Below, piece by piece: positions 1 through 6,990 of a stretch of 8,734 bases of DNA. The position numbers and the translations under genes were made by a program. The notes under the pieces were generated by a model, which worked only from the letters and a program-made list of their open reading frames with translations, made no database searches and was not told where the DNA came from. Positions within the stretch are counted from its first letter, which is position 1; each line of letters starts with the position of its first letter. Source of the DNA: Flammeovirgaceae bacterium UBA5867 (lineage in GTDB: Bacteria; Bacteroidota; Bacteroidia; Cytophagales; Cyclobacteriaceae); the NCBI GenBank assembly GCA_002432545.1, contig DJFR01000271.1:1-8734 (forward strand). The letters are read 5' to 3'.

Positions 1-471
1 GAGGTATATAATTCTGCGTGGGATAAGAACCTGGGATTTGTTCCCATGACGGAGAAGGAGTTTGACTATATGGCGAAAGACCTGAATCTGATTCTCGATA
101 CCGATTTTTGTCTGGTAGCGGAAAAAGATGGTAAACATATAGGCTTTGCGCTGGCTTTGCCCGACATAAACCAGGCACTTATCAAAGTGAAGCGCGGACG
201 ACTGCTGCCGTTCGGTTTATTTAAACTGCTCTTCGGATTGAAGAAAGTAAACGGCATTCGCATCATTACACTGGGTGTAGTGGAAGAATACAGGAAGGCC
301 GGTATAGAAGCATGTTTTTATGCTTCCATCATCAATTCATACAGAAGGAAAAAGTATGAACACGCGGAGGCATCCTGGGTATTGGAGCATAACGAAATGA
401 TGAATAAAGCCCTTCAGCAAATTAACGGTATACCGCACAAGCGATACAGGATTTTTGAAAAGGCTATATGA
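1..471 (+). CDS. GNAT-like N-acyltransferase, C-terminal part (5' end outside window)
   Basis: The frame is open from base 1, so the gene starts upstream of the window; the ATG at 46 is internal, because the 15 codons before it (including AWDKNLGFVPM) read as conserved protein. The visible 156 residues look like the end of a GNAT-fold acyltransferase: a strand segment with GFALALPD (about 142-165), then LGVVEEYRKAGIEA (271-312), which resembles the GNAT acyl-CoA-binding loop in a degenerate form, then WVLEHNEMMNKAL (376-414). Known: Bacteroidota carry a family of such proteins annotated as N-acetyltransferase, and the Caulobacter bacterial ceramide synthase (bCerS) is also a GNAT-type acyltransferase. 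Inferred: given the downstream SDR (4-bp ATGA overlap) and sphingolipid genes, it may N-acylate a sphingoid base. The fold call is fairly safe; the substrate is a hypothesis from context only. Confidence 0.75.
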   Translation, partial: EVYNSAWDKNLGFVPMTEKEFDYMAKDLNLILDTDFCLVAEKDGKHIGFALALPDINQALIKVKRGRLLPFGLFKLLFGLKKVNGIRIITLGVVEEYRKAGIEACFYASIINSYRRKKYEHAEASWVLEHNEMMNKALQQINGIPHKRYRIFEKAI

Positions 472-1454
472 AAGAGCGTGTATTGATAACCGGGGCCAGC
501 GGCTTTGTAGGGTTTCACCTCATCGAAGCGGCTCTTAAAAAAGGTCTTGATGTATATGCAGCGGTGCGGCCATCGAGCCAGGTGGAACATTTGAAAGCAC
601 TGCCTATACATTATACCACGCTCAACTTTTCAAACAGGGATGCACTGAAGGCAAACCTGCAGGAAAACAGATACGATTACATCATTCACGCAGCAGGTGC
701 TATAAAAGCAGCAGACTATGCGGAGTATGTAAACGTAAATGCCGAGTATACCCGTAACCTGGCAGTGGCTGTGCAAGAGTCTGCTATACCGTTAAAGAAG
801 TTTGTCTTTATCAGCAGTCTGGCTTCTATGGGGCCATCGGGAACCGGTAAACCTATAACAGAACAAGATCAGGCGAACCCGCTTACAAGTTATGGCAAGA
901 GTAAGCTGGTAGCCGAAACATACCTGTCTGAACTTAATGATCTGCCATTAATATCATTGCGACCAACGGCCGTATACGGACCACGCGAACGCGATATATT
1001 CATCATGATCAACGTCATTAATAAAGGACTTGAGCCTTATATAGGACGTATACCCCAAAAGTTGAGCTTTATCTACGTAAAGGATCTTGCATCCGTATCG
1101 GTACAGGCTTTAGGAAGTTCTGTGAACAATAAAAGTTATATCGTAGCCGATGGTTTGAGTTACGACCGATATCAACTCGGTGAAGTAGTAAAGAAGATTC
1201 TGAAAAAGAACACCATCAAGCTACACTTGCCATTAGCCGTGGTAAAAGCTATAGCGTTGATCCAGGAAGGAGCAGGTTCCATCAGTGGAAAGTCGCCTAT
1301 ACTGAGTCGCGAAAAACTGGCAGAGCTGATTGCGCTGGACTGGTCATGCAATATTGAGCCGCTTCGAGACGACTTAGGGTTTGAGCCGCAGTATACACTG
1401 GAAACAGGCATGGCAGAAACTTTGCAATGGTATAAAGAGAACAAGTGGCTGTAA
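468..1454 (+). CDS. NAD-dependent epimerase/dehydratase (extended SDR), candidate ceramide/ketosphinganine reductase
   Basis: This is a full-length 328-residue extended short-chain dehydrogenase. The N-terminal Rossmann motif GASGFVG is at residues 9-15, the HAAG strand motif at 74-77, the catalytic serine region ISS at 115-117, the YGKSK motif (Tyr142, Lys146) and RPTAVYGP at 165-172. It should therefore bind NAD(P) and oxidise or reduce a hydroxyl/keto group in the cytoplasm. The ATG overlaps the stop of the upstream acyltransferase (ATGA), suggesting translational coupling. Known: the Caulobacter ceramide reductase CerR and the Bacteroides thetaiotaomicron 3-ketosphinganine reductase BT_0972 belong to this extended-SDR type. 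Inferred: this gene supplies the keto reduction in sphingolipid synthesis. The superfamily includes many sugar-nucleotide and steroid enzymes, so the enzyme class is secure and the substrate is not. A 44-bp gap follows. Confidence 0.88.
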   Translation: MKERVLITGASGFVGFHLIEAALKKGLDVYAAVRPSSQVEHLKALPIHYTTLNFSNRDALKANLQENRYDYIIHAAGAIKAADYAEYVNVNAEYTRNLAVAVQESAIPLKKFVFISSLASMGPSGTGKPITEQDQANPLTSYGKSKLVAETYLSELNDLPLISLRPTAVYGPRERDIFIMINVINKGLEPYIGRIPQKLSFIYVKDLASVSVQALGSSVNNKSYIVADGLSYDRYQLGEVVKKILKKNTIKLHLPLAVVKAIALIQEGAGSISGKSPILSREKLAELIALDWSCNIEPLRDDLGFEPQYTLETGMAETLQWYKENKWL

Positions 1455-1498
1455 AAGGCCCTATATATACAGGTGGTAATAAAAATTAGTGAACGATT

Positions 1499-2824
1499 AT
1501 GAAAAAACAAATTGAAGATGCTAACGGTAAGTTAGGCGTACTCATTCCAGGACTTGGAGCAGTAGCCACTACAATGATTGCAGGTGTGGAGGCAGTAAAG
1601 AAAGGTCTCGCACAACCGGTAGGATCATTAACGCAAACTGGCAATATCCGTCTGGGTAAGAGAACTGAGAACCGCTATCCGAAGATAAAAGACTTCGTGC
1701 CGCTGGCAGATTTGAATGATATAGTTTTTGGTGGCTGGGATGTATATGAAGACAACGTATACGAAGCTGCAGTAAACGCACGCGTACTGGAGCTTGGTTT
1801 ACTACAATCTATCAAGCCGGAACTTGAGCGCGTAAAGCCGATGAAAGCTGTATTCGATAAGACCTATATCAGAAACCTCGATGGCACCAACATCAAGGAA
1901 GCTGCTACCAAGTATGATCTTGCGCTGGAAGTAATGAAGGACATCGAAGATTTCAAAAAGAAAAATAATTGCAGCCGCCTGGTAATGGTATGGTGCGGAT
2001 CTACCGAGAAATATATCGAAGAGACAGATGTACATCAAAGTATATATGCTTTCGAAGATGGTTTGCGTAACAACGACCCGATGATCTCGCCAAGTATGAT
2101 CTATGCATACGCAGCAATCAAGATGGGTGTACCGTATGCAAACGGTGCTCCGAACCTTACGTGCGATATACCGGCATTGGTTGAACTGGCAAGAGAAAAC
2201 AACGTACCGGTAGGAGGTAAAGATTTCAAAACAGGTCAGACCCTGATGAAGACTATACTGGCTCCGGGTTTACACGCACGTTCACTGGGTATACGCGGAT
2301 GGTTCTCAACAAACATCTTAGGAAATCGCGATGGTCTTGTACTGGATGATCCGGATAACTTCAAAACAAAAGAAGTATCAAAACTGGGTGTACTGGAAGA
2401 TATACTGAGACCTGAACAGAGCCCTGAACTGTATGGAGATATATACCACAAGATTCGTATCAACTATTATCCTCCGCACGGTGATAACAAAGAGAGCTGG
2501 GATAACATCGACATCTTCGGATGGTTAGGATACCCGATGCAGATCAAGATCAACTTCCTCTGCCGCGATTCAATCCTAGCAGCTCCAATCGTACTTGACC
2601 TGGCCTTGTTCATGGACCTTGCTAAACGTGCCGAGATGAGTGGTATACAGGAATGGTTATCATTCTACTTCAAGTCACCACAAACAGCACCAGATCTTCG
2701 TCCGGAGCATGATATATTCAAGCAGCTGATAAAACTGCAGAATACCTTGCGCCACATGATGGGTGAAGATTTGATCACACACTTAGGGCTTGACTATTAT
2801 CAGGATCTGGTAGAGGCTCTGTAG
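1499..2824 (+). CDS. ino1: myo-inositol-3-phosphate synthase (inositol-1-phosphate synthase, MIPS)
   Basis: The enzyme converts D-glucose-6-phosphate to 1D-myo-inositol-3-phosphate with internally recycled NAD+, the entry step to all inositol compounds. The 441-residue protein has an N-terminal NAD-binding loop GLGAVATT (18-25), a central GGKDFKTGQT (239-248) and NILGNRDG (272-279), which match the signature SGQT...NHLGNNDG of eukaryotic and archaeal MIPS, and GDNKESWD around Lys331 followed by the C-terminal catalytic half with CRDSILAAP (355-363). The size is between that of the short actinobacterial/archaeal enzymes and the longer eukaryotic ones. No key region looks missing. It sits before a PgpA-type phosphatase with a 1-nt stop/start overlap (TAGTG), and a PIP-synthase-like gene lies further down, so its product is likely used for phosphatidylinositol rather than for osmolyte or mycothiol synthesis. 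Confidence 0.95.
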   Translation: MKKQIEDANGKLGVLIPGLGAVATTMIAGVEAVKKGLAQPVGSLTQTGNIRLGKRTENRYPKIKDFVPLADLNDIVFGGWDVYEDNVYEAAVNARVLELGLLQSIKPELERVKPMKAVFDKTYIRNLDGTNIKEAATKYDLALEVMKDIEDFKKKNNCSRLVMVWCGSTEKYIEETDVHQSIYAFEDGLRNNDPMISPSMIYAYAAIKMGVPYANGAPNLTCDIPALVELARENNVPVGGKDFKTGQTLMKTILAPGLHARSLGIRGWFSTNILGNRDGLVLDDPDNFKTKEVSKLGVLEDILRPEQSPELYGDIYHKIRINYYPPHGDNKESWDNIDIFGWLGYPMQIKINFLCRDSILAAPIVLDLALFMDLAKRAEMSGIQEWLSFYFKSPQTAPDLRPEHDIFKQLIKLQNTLRHMMGEDLITHLGLDYYQDLVEAL

Positions 2825-3273
2825 TGAGTAGGGTACACAAAATTATCGCTTCCTGTTTTGGAATCGGTCACCTGAAAGGTGGAGGCACCGTAGCGGCAGC
2901 AGTGTGCTGCGGTGCCTTGCTTCTGGTTCGCGATGGGAAGCTTGATACTATACTGATGATTTTAATAACACTGATGATTATAGACATCGGTGTCTGGTCG
3001 GCTGACGGTGTGGAACCCGAATGGGGAAAAGACAGTAGCCGTGTAGTTGTAGATGAAATAGCAGGAATGTGCGTAAGCTTATTGTTCCTGCCATTAACCT
3101 GGAGCACGATCATAATGGGTTTTATACTCTTTCGTGCCTTTGATATACTGAAACCACTATATATCCGGAAACTCGAAGCTGTTTCCGGAGGATGGGGCGT
3201 GATGCTTGACGATGTAGCGGCCGGTATATATACGAACATCGTTATGCAATTGCTGGTAAGATTTACGCTATAG
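2824..3273 (+). CDS. pgpA: PgpA-family phosphatase, probable phosphatidylinositol-phosphate phosphatase
   Basis: This is a small integral membrane phosphatase of the phosphatidylglycerophosphatase A family (149 aa, typical length about 150-170). Family marks are GGGTVAAA near residue 19-26, an acidic VVDEIAG (75-81), FRAFDILKP (103-111) and GVMLDDVAAG (125-134), with hydrophobic segments between. The acidic residues Asp77/Glu78 and Asp129/Asp130 are the likely metal-binding and catalytic ones. The start is GTG, overlapping the MIPS stop by one base; the first internal ATG (codon 46) would remove the conserved N-terminal motif. PgpA normally dephosphorylates phosphatidylglycerol phosphate, but here it lies between MIPS and a PIP-synthase-like gene. 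In Bacteroides a similar gene in the inositol-lipid cluster is assigned as the phosphatase that turns phosphatidylinositol phosphate into phosphatidylinositol, and I infer the same here. Confidence 0.88.
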   Translation: MSRVHKIIASCFGIGHLKGGGTVAAAVCCGALLLVRDGKLDTILMILITLMIIDIGVWSADGVEPEWGKDSSRVVVDEIAGMCVSLLFLPLTWSTIIMGFILFRAFDILKPLYIRKLEAVSGGWGVMLDDVAAGIYTNIVMQLLVRFTL

Positions 3274-3283
3274 CTATAAGCTT

Positions 3284-3652
3284 ATGCAAACGTTCATAAA
3301 AGCGCAGGGCGCATCATTCTTAGCCTGGGTGGTAGACACACTCGTTATGGTCTTTTGTGTCGAAGTCCTTTCGCTGCGCTATACGGTTGCCAGTGTAACC
3401 GGTAATGCTGCCGGTGCTATAACGCATTTTACAGTGGGAAGAGGATGGGTATTCAATTCGCAGAAAGCCATTGGCCACCAGATGCTGCGGTATGCACTGG
3501 TATGGTGTGGATATGTATTTCTAACCACCTTCCTGGTATATGTCTTTGCCGACTATCTCAAGATCAACTACCTGCTTTCGAAGGTAACGTCTTCTGTACT
3601 GGCGAGCATTGTTTATACATATCCCATGCAAAAATATTTTGTATTTAAATGA
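3284..3652 (+). CDS. GtrA-like four-helix membrane protein, possible lipid-linked substrate flippase
   Basis: A 122-residue protein with four hydrophobic segments (about 10-30, 34-51, 69-90 and 97-116). GRGWVF at residues 52-57 and the terminal QKYFVF at 116-121 match the loop (R-x-WVF) and C-terminal (xKxFVF) signatures of GtrA-like proteins. Known: GtrA/GtrA-like proteins accompany glycosyltransferases and are thought to move polyprenyl-linked sugars across the inner membrane. No glycosyltransferase is visible here; the neighbours are inositol-phospholipid enzymes. I infer a role in moving phosphatidylinositol, or a related polar lipid, to the periplasmic leaflet where an AUR1-like enzyme could use it. 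The start lies 10 bp after pgpA; the stop overlaps the next ATG (ATGA). Family call good, substrate unknown. Confidence 0.85.
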   Translation: MQTFIKAQGASFLAWVVDTLVMVFCVEVLSLRYTVASVTGNAAGAITHFTVGRGWVFNSQKAIGHQMLRYALVWCGYVFLTTFLVYVFADYLKINYLLSKVTSSVLASIVYTYPMQKYFVFK

Positions 3653-6231
3653 ACCTGGTTCAACACACGATAATGATGGTAGCGATAGAATGGAGGGTGC
3701 GGTTGATCCTCAGTATACTTTTTGTGCTTGCCGTAACGGTACTTCAGGCACAAACTGTTGTTACCGGAACGATCATCGATAAAGAAACCAAAGACCCGCT
3801 GCCATTCGTAAACGTAATCTTTGCAGGAACAGCAACAGGTTCTGTTTCTGATACGGAAGGTAAATATAGAATTCAATCACCAGAGCAGTATACGCAGGTG
3901 CAGTTCTCTTTTATCGGCTATAAAACCATTACCCGAAGCATCAAGCCCGGTGAGACAAACGAGATCAACATACGACTTGAACCGGAAGCAACGGTACTGA
4001 ACGAAGTAGAAGTTACTGTTGACAACAGAAAAGAAAAGTATAGAAACAAAAATAACCCGGCTGTAGATCTGGTGCGCGAAATGATCGATCGCAAGAAACA
4101 GAACCGCATGGAGAACTACCAGTTTGTTGAGTATGAAGAATACGAGAAACTGCAGATGTCGCTGAGCAATGTCTCCGACAAGTTTAAGGAACGAAAGTTA
4201 TTCCGCAAGTATAAATGGTTGTTCGATAACGTAGATACAACCTCCATTGAAGGCAAGGCATTGCTGCCTATATATCTCCAGGAAACGATCAACGATCAGT
4301 ATTATCGTAAATCTCCGGAGAAGAAAAAGACTATAAAGAAAGCACATCAGAAAGTGAGCTTTGATGACTATGTCGATAACCAGGGATTGAGCACATACCT
4401 TAACTACCTGTATAACGACATCGATATATATGATAACAACATCACCATACTCACCAATCAGTTTCTGAGTCCGATTGCAGATGCTGCTCCTACATTCTAT
4501 AAATTTTATATAACCGATACGCTGAAAGACGTAACGCCTAAACTGGCTGAGCTCGTTTTTGTACCGCGTAACGCTGGCGACTTCCTGTTTCAGGGTAAAC
4601 TATACGTTACACTCGACAGCAACTACGCTGTGCAGAAAGTGGACATGACGGTAAATAAAAACATTAATCTGAACTGGGTACGCGAACTATATATACAACA
4701 GGAATTTGAAAAAGGTGAAGACGATCGTTACCACGTAGCGAAAAGTAAGATGCGTGCCGATTTCGGATTGTCTAAAGATCGGGGCGGTATATATGGTGAA
4801 CGTCTGGTATCATATAAGAATTTTACAACAAATCACGCGCGGCAGGATAGCTTCTACGAGGCAGAAGAAGGTGCCGCGGCATCTATTATCGATCCGCAGA
4901 GCAGTGAACAGTATTGGATGGCGCATCGCCACGATTCACTTTCGCATGCTGAATCCAAAGTATACCAGAATATAGACAGCCTGCAGAAAATGCCATCGTT
5001 CAAGCGTACCATGGATATTGCCACATTGCTGTTGGCCGGGTATAAAAGTTTTGGCTGGTGGGAATTAGGACCTGTCAATACATTCTATAGTTTCAACCCG
5101 GTAGAAGGATTCAGGCTTCGTGTAGGAGGGAGAACAACAACCCGCTTCAGCGAAAGACTATATTTGGAGACGTACGGTGCCTATGGCTTTAAAGATGAGA
5201 AATGGAAATATTACTTGGGTGCTACCTATTCGTTTACCGGTAAATCGATCTGGCAGTTTCCCGTTAAATCATTGCGTGTAAGCTTTCAGCGTGATACAAA
5301 AATTCCGGGGCAGGAACTTCAGTTCGTGCAGGAAGATAACTTTCTCCTCTCATTCAAACGTGGTGTAAACGATAAGTGGCTTTATAACGACATCTGGACA
5401 GTTGATTACCTGAATGAATTTGATAGTCACTTCTCTTACAGACTTGGTTTCAAGAACTGGAAACAAGCGCCTGCCGGTGGCCTATACTACCAGGTGCGCG
5501 ATGGCGAAGTAACACGCGATATACAGGAACTGACTACAACCGAATTGTCGCTCGAGTTACGTTGGGCACCATCCGAGCAATTCTACCAGGGTAAATCGTA
5601 TCGTATACCGATCCCTAACCGCTACCCTATATTTACATTGAGGCTTATCGGTGGTGTTAAAGGCGTATTCAATAGTCAGTATAACTACCAGAACCTGGCA
5701 TTGAATATATACAAGCGTGTATATCTTTCGCAGTTCGGATTTACCGATATAGTAGTGGAAGGCGGGTATATATTTGGAAAAGTTCCGTTTCCGTTGCTCG
5801 CGATACACCGCGCCAACCAAACGTATTCATACCAGTTGCAGGCATACAACCTGATGAACTTCCTGGAGTTTGTAAGCGATAAGTATGTGAGCGTTAATTT
5901 CGATCACTATTTCAATGGCTTTATCTTTAATAAGATACCATTGATGAAGAAATTGAAATGGCGTGAGGTTGCCACCCTTAAAGTTTTATACGGAAGTATA
6001 CGCAATGAAAATAATCCGCAATACAACACAGCGCAATTCCTGTTCCCGGTAAATGCCGAAGGTGTGGCTACAACGTACTCGTTACGCAGAGAGCCCTATA
6101 TGGAAGCAAGTGTAGGTATAGCAAACATTTTCAAGCTGCTGCGCTTCGACCTTGTGAAGCGATTGTCATACTATGATCATCCTGAAGTGGCTAAGTGGGG
6201 AATACGCGGAAGATTTAAATTTGATTTTTAG
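3649..6231 (+). CDS. DUF5686 outer-membrane protein with N-terminal carboxypeptidase-regulatory-like domain
   Basis: This 860-residue protein is the longest in the window. A hydrophobic stretch (about residues 18-33, LILSILFVLAVTVLQA) followed by Gln suggests a signal peptide; the ATGs at 3673 and 3676 are possible alternative starts with a shorter n-region. Residues about 36-122 form a CarboxypepD_reg-like beta-sandwich (VVTGTIIDKETKDPLPFVNV, then GKYRI and FSFIGYKT). After it comes a DUF5686-type region beginning near NPAVDLVREMIDRK (136-149) and rich in alternating aromatic strands to the end. The last residue is Phe (GRFKFDF), as in outer-membrane beta-barrels. No TonB box or plug domain is evident. 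The family is common in Bacteroidota and its function is not settled. Its place between gtrA (ATGA overlap) and the PIP-synthase gene (3-bp gap) ties it by position to inositol-lipid synthesis, perhaps in lipid or surface export; this is inference. Confidence 0.85.
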   Translation: MNLVQHTIMMVAIEWRVRLILSILFVLAVTVLQAQTVVTGTIIDKETKDPLPFVNVIFAGTATGSVSDTEGKYRIQSPEQYTQVQFSFIGYKTITRSIKPGETNEINIRLEPEATVLNEVEVTVDNRKEKYRNKNNPAVDLVREMIDRKKQNRMENYQFVEYEEYEKLQMSLSNVSDKFKERKLFRKYKWLFDNVDTTSIEGKALLPIYLQETINDQYYRKSPEKKKTIKKAHQKVSFDDYVDNQGLSTYLNYLYNDIDIYDNNITILTNQFLSPIADAAPTFYKFYITDTLKDVTPKLAELVFVPRNAGDFLFQGKLYVTLDSNYAVQKVDMTVNKNINLNWVRELYIQQEFEKGEDDRYHVAKSKMRADFGLSKDRGGIYGERLVSYKNFTTNHARQDSFYEAEEGAAASIIDPQSSEQYWMAHRHDSLSHAESKVYQNIDSLQKMPSFKRTMDIATLLLAGYKSFGWWELGPVNTFYSFNPVEGFRLRVGGRTTTRFSERLYLETYGAYGFKDEKWKYYLGATYSFTGKSIWQFPVKSLRVSFQRDTKIPGQELQFVQEDNFLLSFKRGVNDKWLYNDIWTVDYLNEFDSHFSYRLGFKNWKQAPAGGLYYQVRDGEVTRDIQELTTTELSLELRWAPSEQFYQGKSYRIPIPNRYPIFTLRLIGGVKGVFNSQYNYQNLALNIYKRVYLSQFGFTDIVVEGGYIFGKVPFPLLAIHRANQTYSYQLQAYNLMNFLEFVSDKYVSVNFDHYFNGFIFNKIPLMKKLKWREVATLKVLYGSIRNENNPQYNTAQFLFPVNAEGVATTYSLRREPYMEASVGIANIFKLLRFDLVKRLSYYDHPEVAKWGIRGRFKFDF

Positions 6232-6234
6232 AGT

Positions 6235-6987
6235 ATGGATAATATTGCACAGAAGTCTCTCAATAAAACAGGTATGGAATCGAAACAGATCAGAGTTGTT
6301 TTGCAACAGCTCATTTACAAAATCATCAATCCGTTTGTAAAATTTCTGATCAAGATTGGTTTTACACCAAACGCAGTAACAACAACAGGGCTTATTCTGA
6401 ATATAGGTGTAGCGGTTATTTTTATAATTGGTGCAGAAGAAGGGAACCGCGGAGACTTATCGTATGTTGGCTGGGCAGGAGGACTGATCTTGTTTGCAGG
6501 ATTGTTTGATATGCTGGATGGACAAGTGGCACGACTGGGAAATATGAGCTCTACATTCGGGGCGTTGTATGACTCTGTGCTCGATCGCTATAGTGAGCTT
6601 ATCATGTTCCTGGGTATTTGCTACTACCTGATCGGCCACCATTATTTTCTCAGTTCATTGTTCGCCTTTATCGCACTGATCGGCTCCATGATGGTAAGTT
6701 ACGTGCGTGCCCGTGCAGAAGGTTTAGGCATTGAATGTAAAGGAGGATTGATGCAGCGTCCGGAACGCGTGGTAACGGTAGGAGTAACTGCCATTGCATG
6801 CGGTATAACTGCGAGTATACTGGGAGGAAACTATAAACTATATATACCCGGTATTCCGTTCCAGGTATTCGAAACGATATCAATTTTTACAATACCATTA
6901 ACCGTGATGGCGATTCTTACAAACATCACTGCGATCAACAGGTTGCGTGATGCGAAGCGCTCACTGGAATTGAAAGAAAACAAATAA
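6235..6987 (+). CDS. CDP-alcohol phosphatidyltransferase, probable phosphatidylinositol-phosphate synthase (PIPS)
   Basis: A 250-residue integral membrane enzyme. It carries the complete CDP-alcohol phosphatidyltransferase signature: DxxDGQVAR from Asp92/Asp95, then Gly109, Asp113 and Asp117 with the canonical spacing DG-x2-AR-x8-G-x3-D-x3-D. The downstream segment SYVRARAE (155-162) followed by GG and QRPER (174-178) resembles actinobacterial phosphatidylinositol-phosphate synthase, which uses inositol-3-phosphate and CDP-diacylglycerol, rather than eukaryotic PI synthase, which uses free inositol. That fits MIPS and a phosphatase in the same block. About five to six hydrophobic segments follow a polar N-terminus. 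The start is 3 bp after the DUF5686 stop; Met14 (6274) is an alternative start close to the conserved part. Phosphatidylglycerophosphate synthase or another CDP-AP enzyme is the alternative identity, less likely by context. Confidence 0.88.
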   Translation: MDNIAQKSLNKTGMESKQIRVVLQQLIYKIINPFVKFLIKIGFTPNAVTTTGLILNIGVAVIFIIGAEEGNRGDLSYVGWAGGLILFAGLFDMLDGQVARLGNMSSTFGALYDSVLDRYSELIMFLGICYYLIGHHYFLSSLFAFIALIGSMMVSYVRARAEGLGIECKGGLMQRPERVVTVGVTAIACGITASILGGNYKLYIPGIPFQVFETISIFTIPLTVMAILTNITAINRLRDAKRSLELKENK

Positions 6988-6990
6988 GAC

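Noticed and set aside
46..471. Complete 141-residue protein starting at ATG 46
   Set aside because: The frame is open to base 1 and the upstream codons read as conserved acyltransferase sequence, so the ATG is internal and the gene is truncated by the window edge.
1455..1498. Possible promoter or ribosome-binding site in the gap before MIPS (CTATATATAC and AGGTGG)
   Set aside because: No Bacteroidota -7 element (TAnnTTTG) is present at a sensible place, TATA strings are common throughout this window, and AGGTGG (1471-1476) is over 20 bases from the ATG.
1172..1510. 112-codon - strand ORF covering the end of the SDR and the 44-bp gap
   Set aside because: Mostly antisense to the SDR coding sequence, no family resemblance, and no signs of an independent transcript.
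2868..3239. 123-codon - strand ORF opposite pgpA
   Set aside because: It is antisense to a gene with clear PgpA motifs, and its product is low-complexity Ser/Ile/Pro-rich, as expected from a shadow frame.
3445..3648. 67-codon + strand ORF in another frame inside gtrA
   Set aside because: It is fully contained in the GtrA-like gene, whose frame shows the family motifs and membrane helices; the overlapping frame has no recognisable features.
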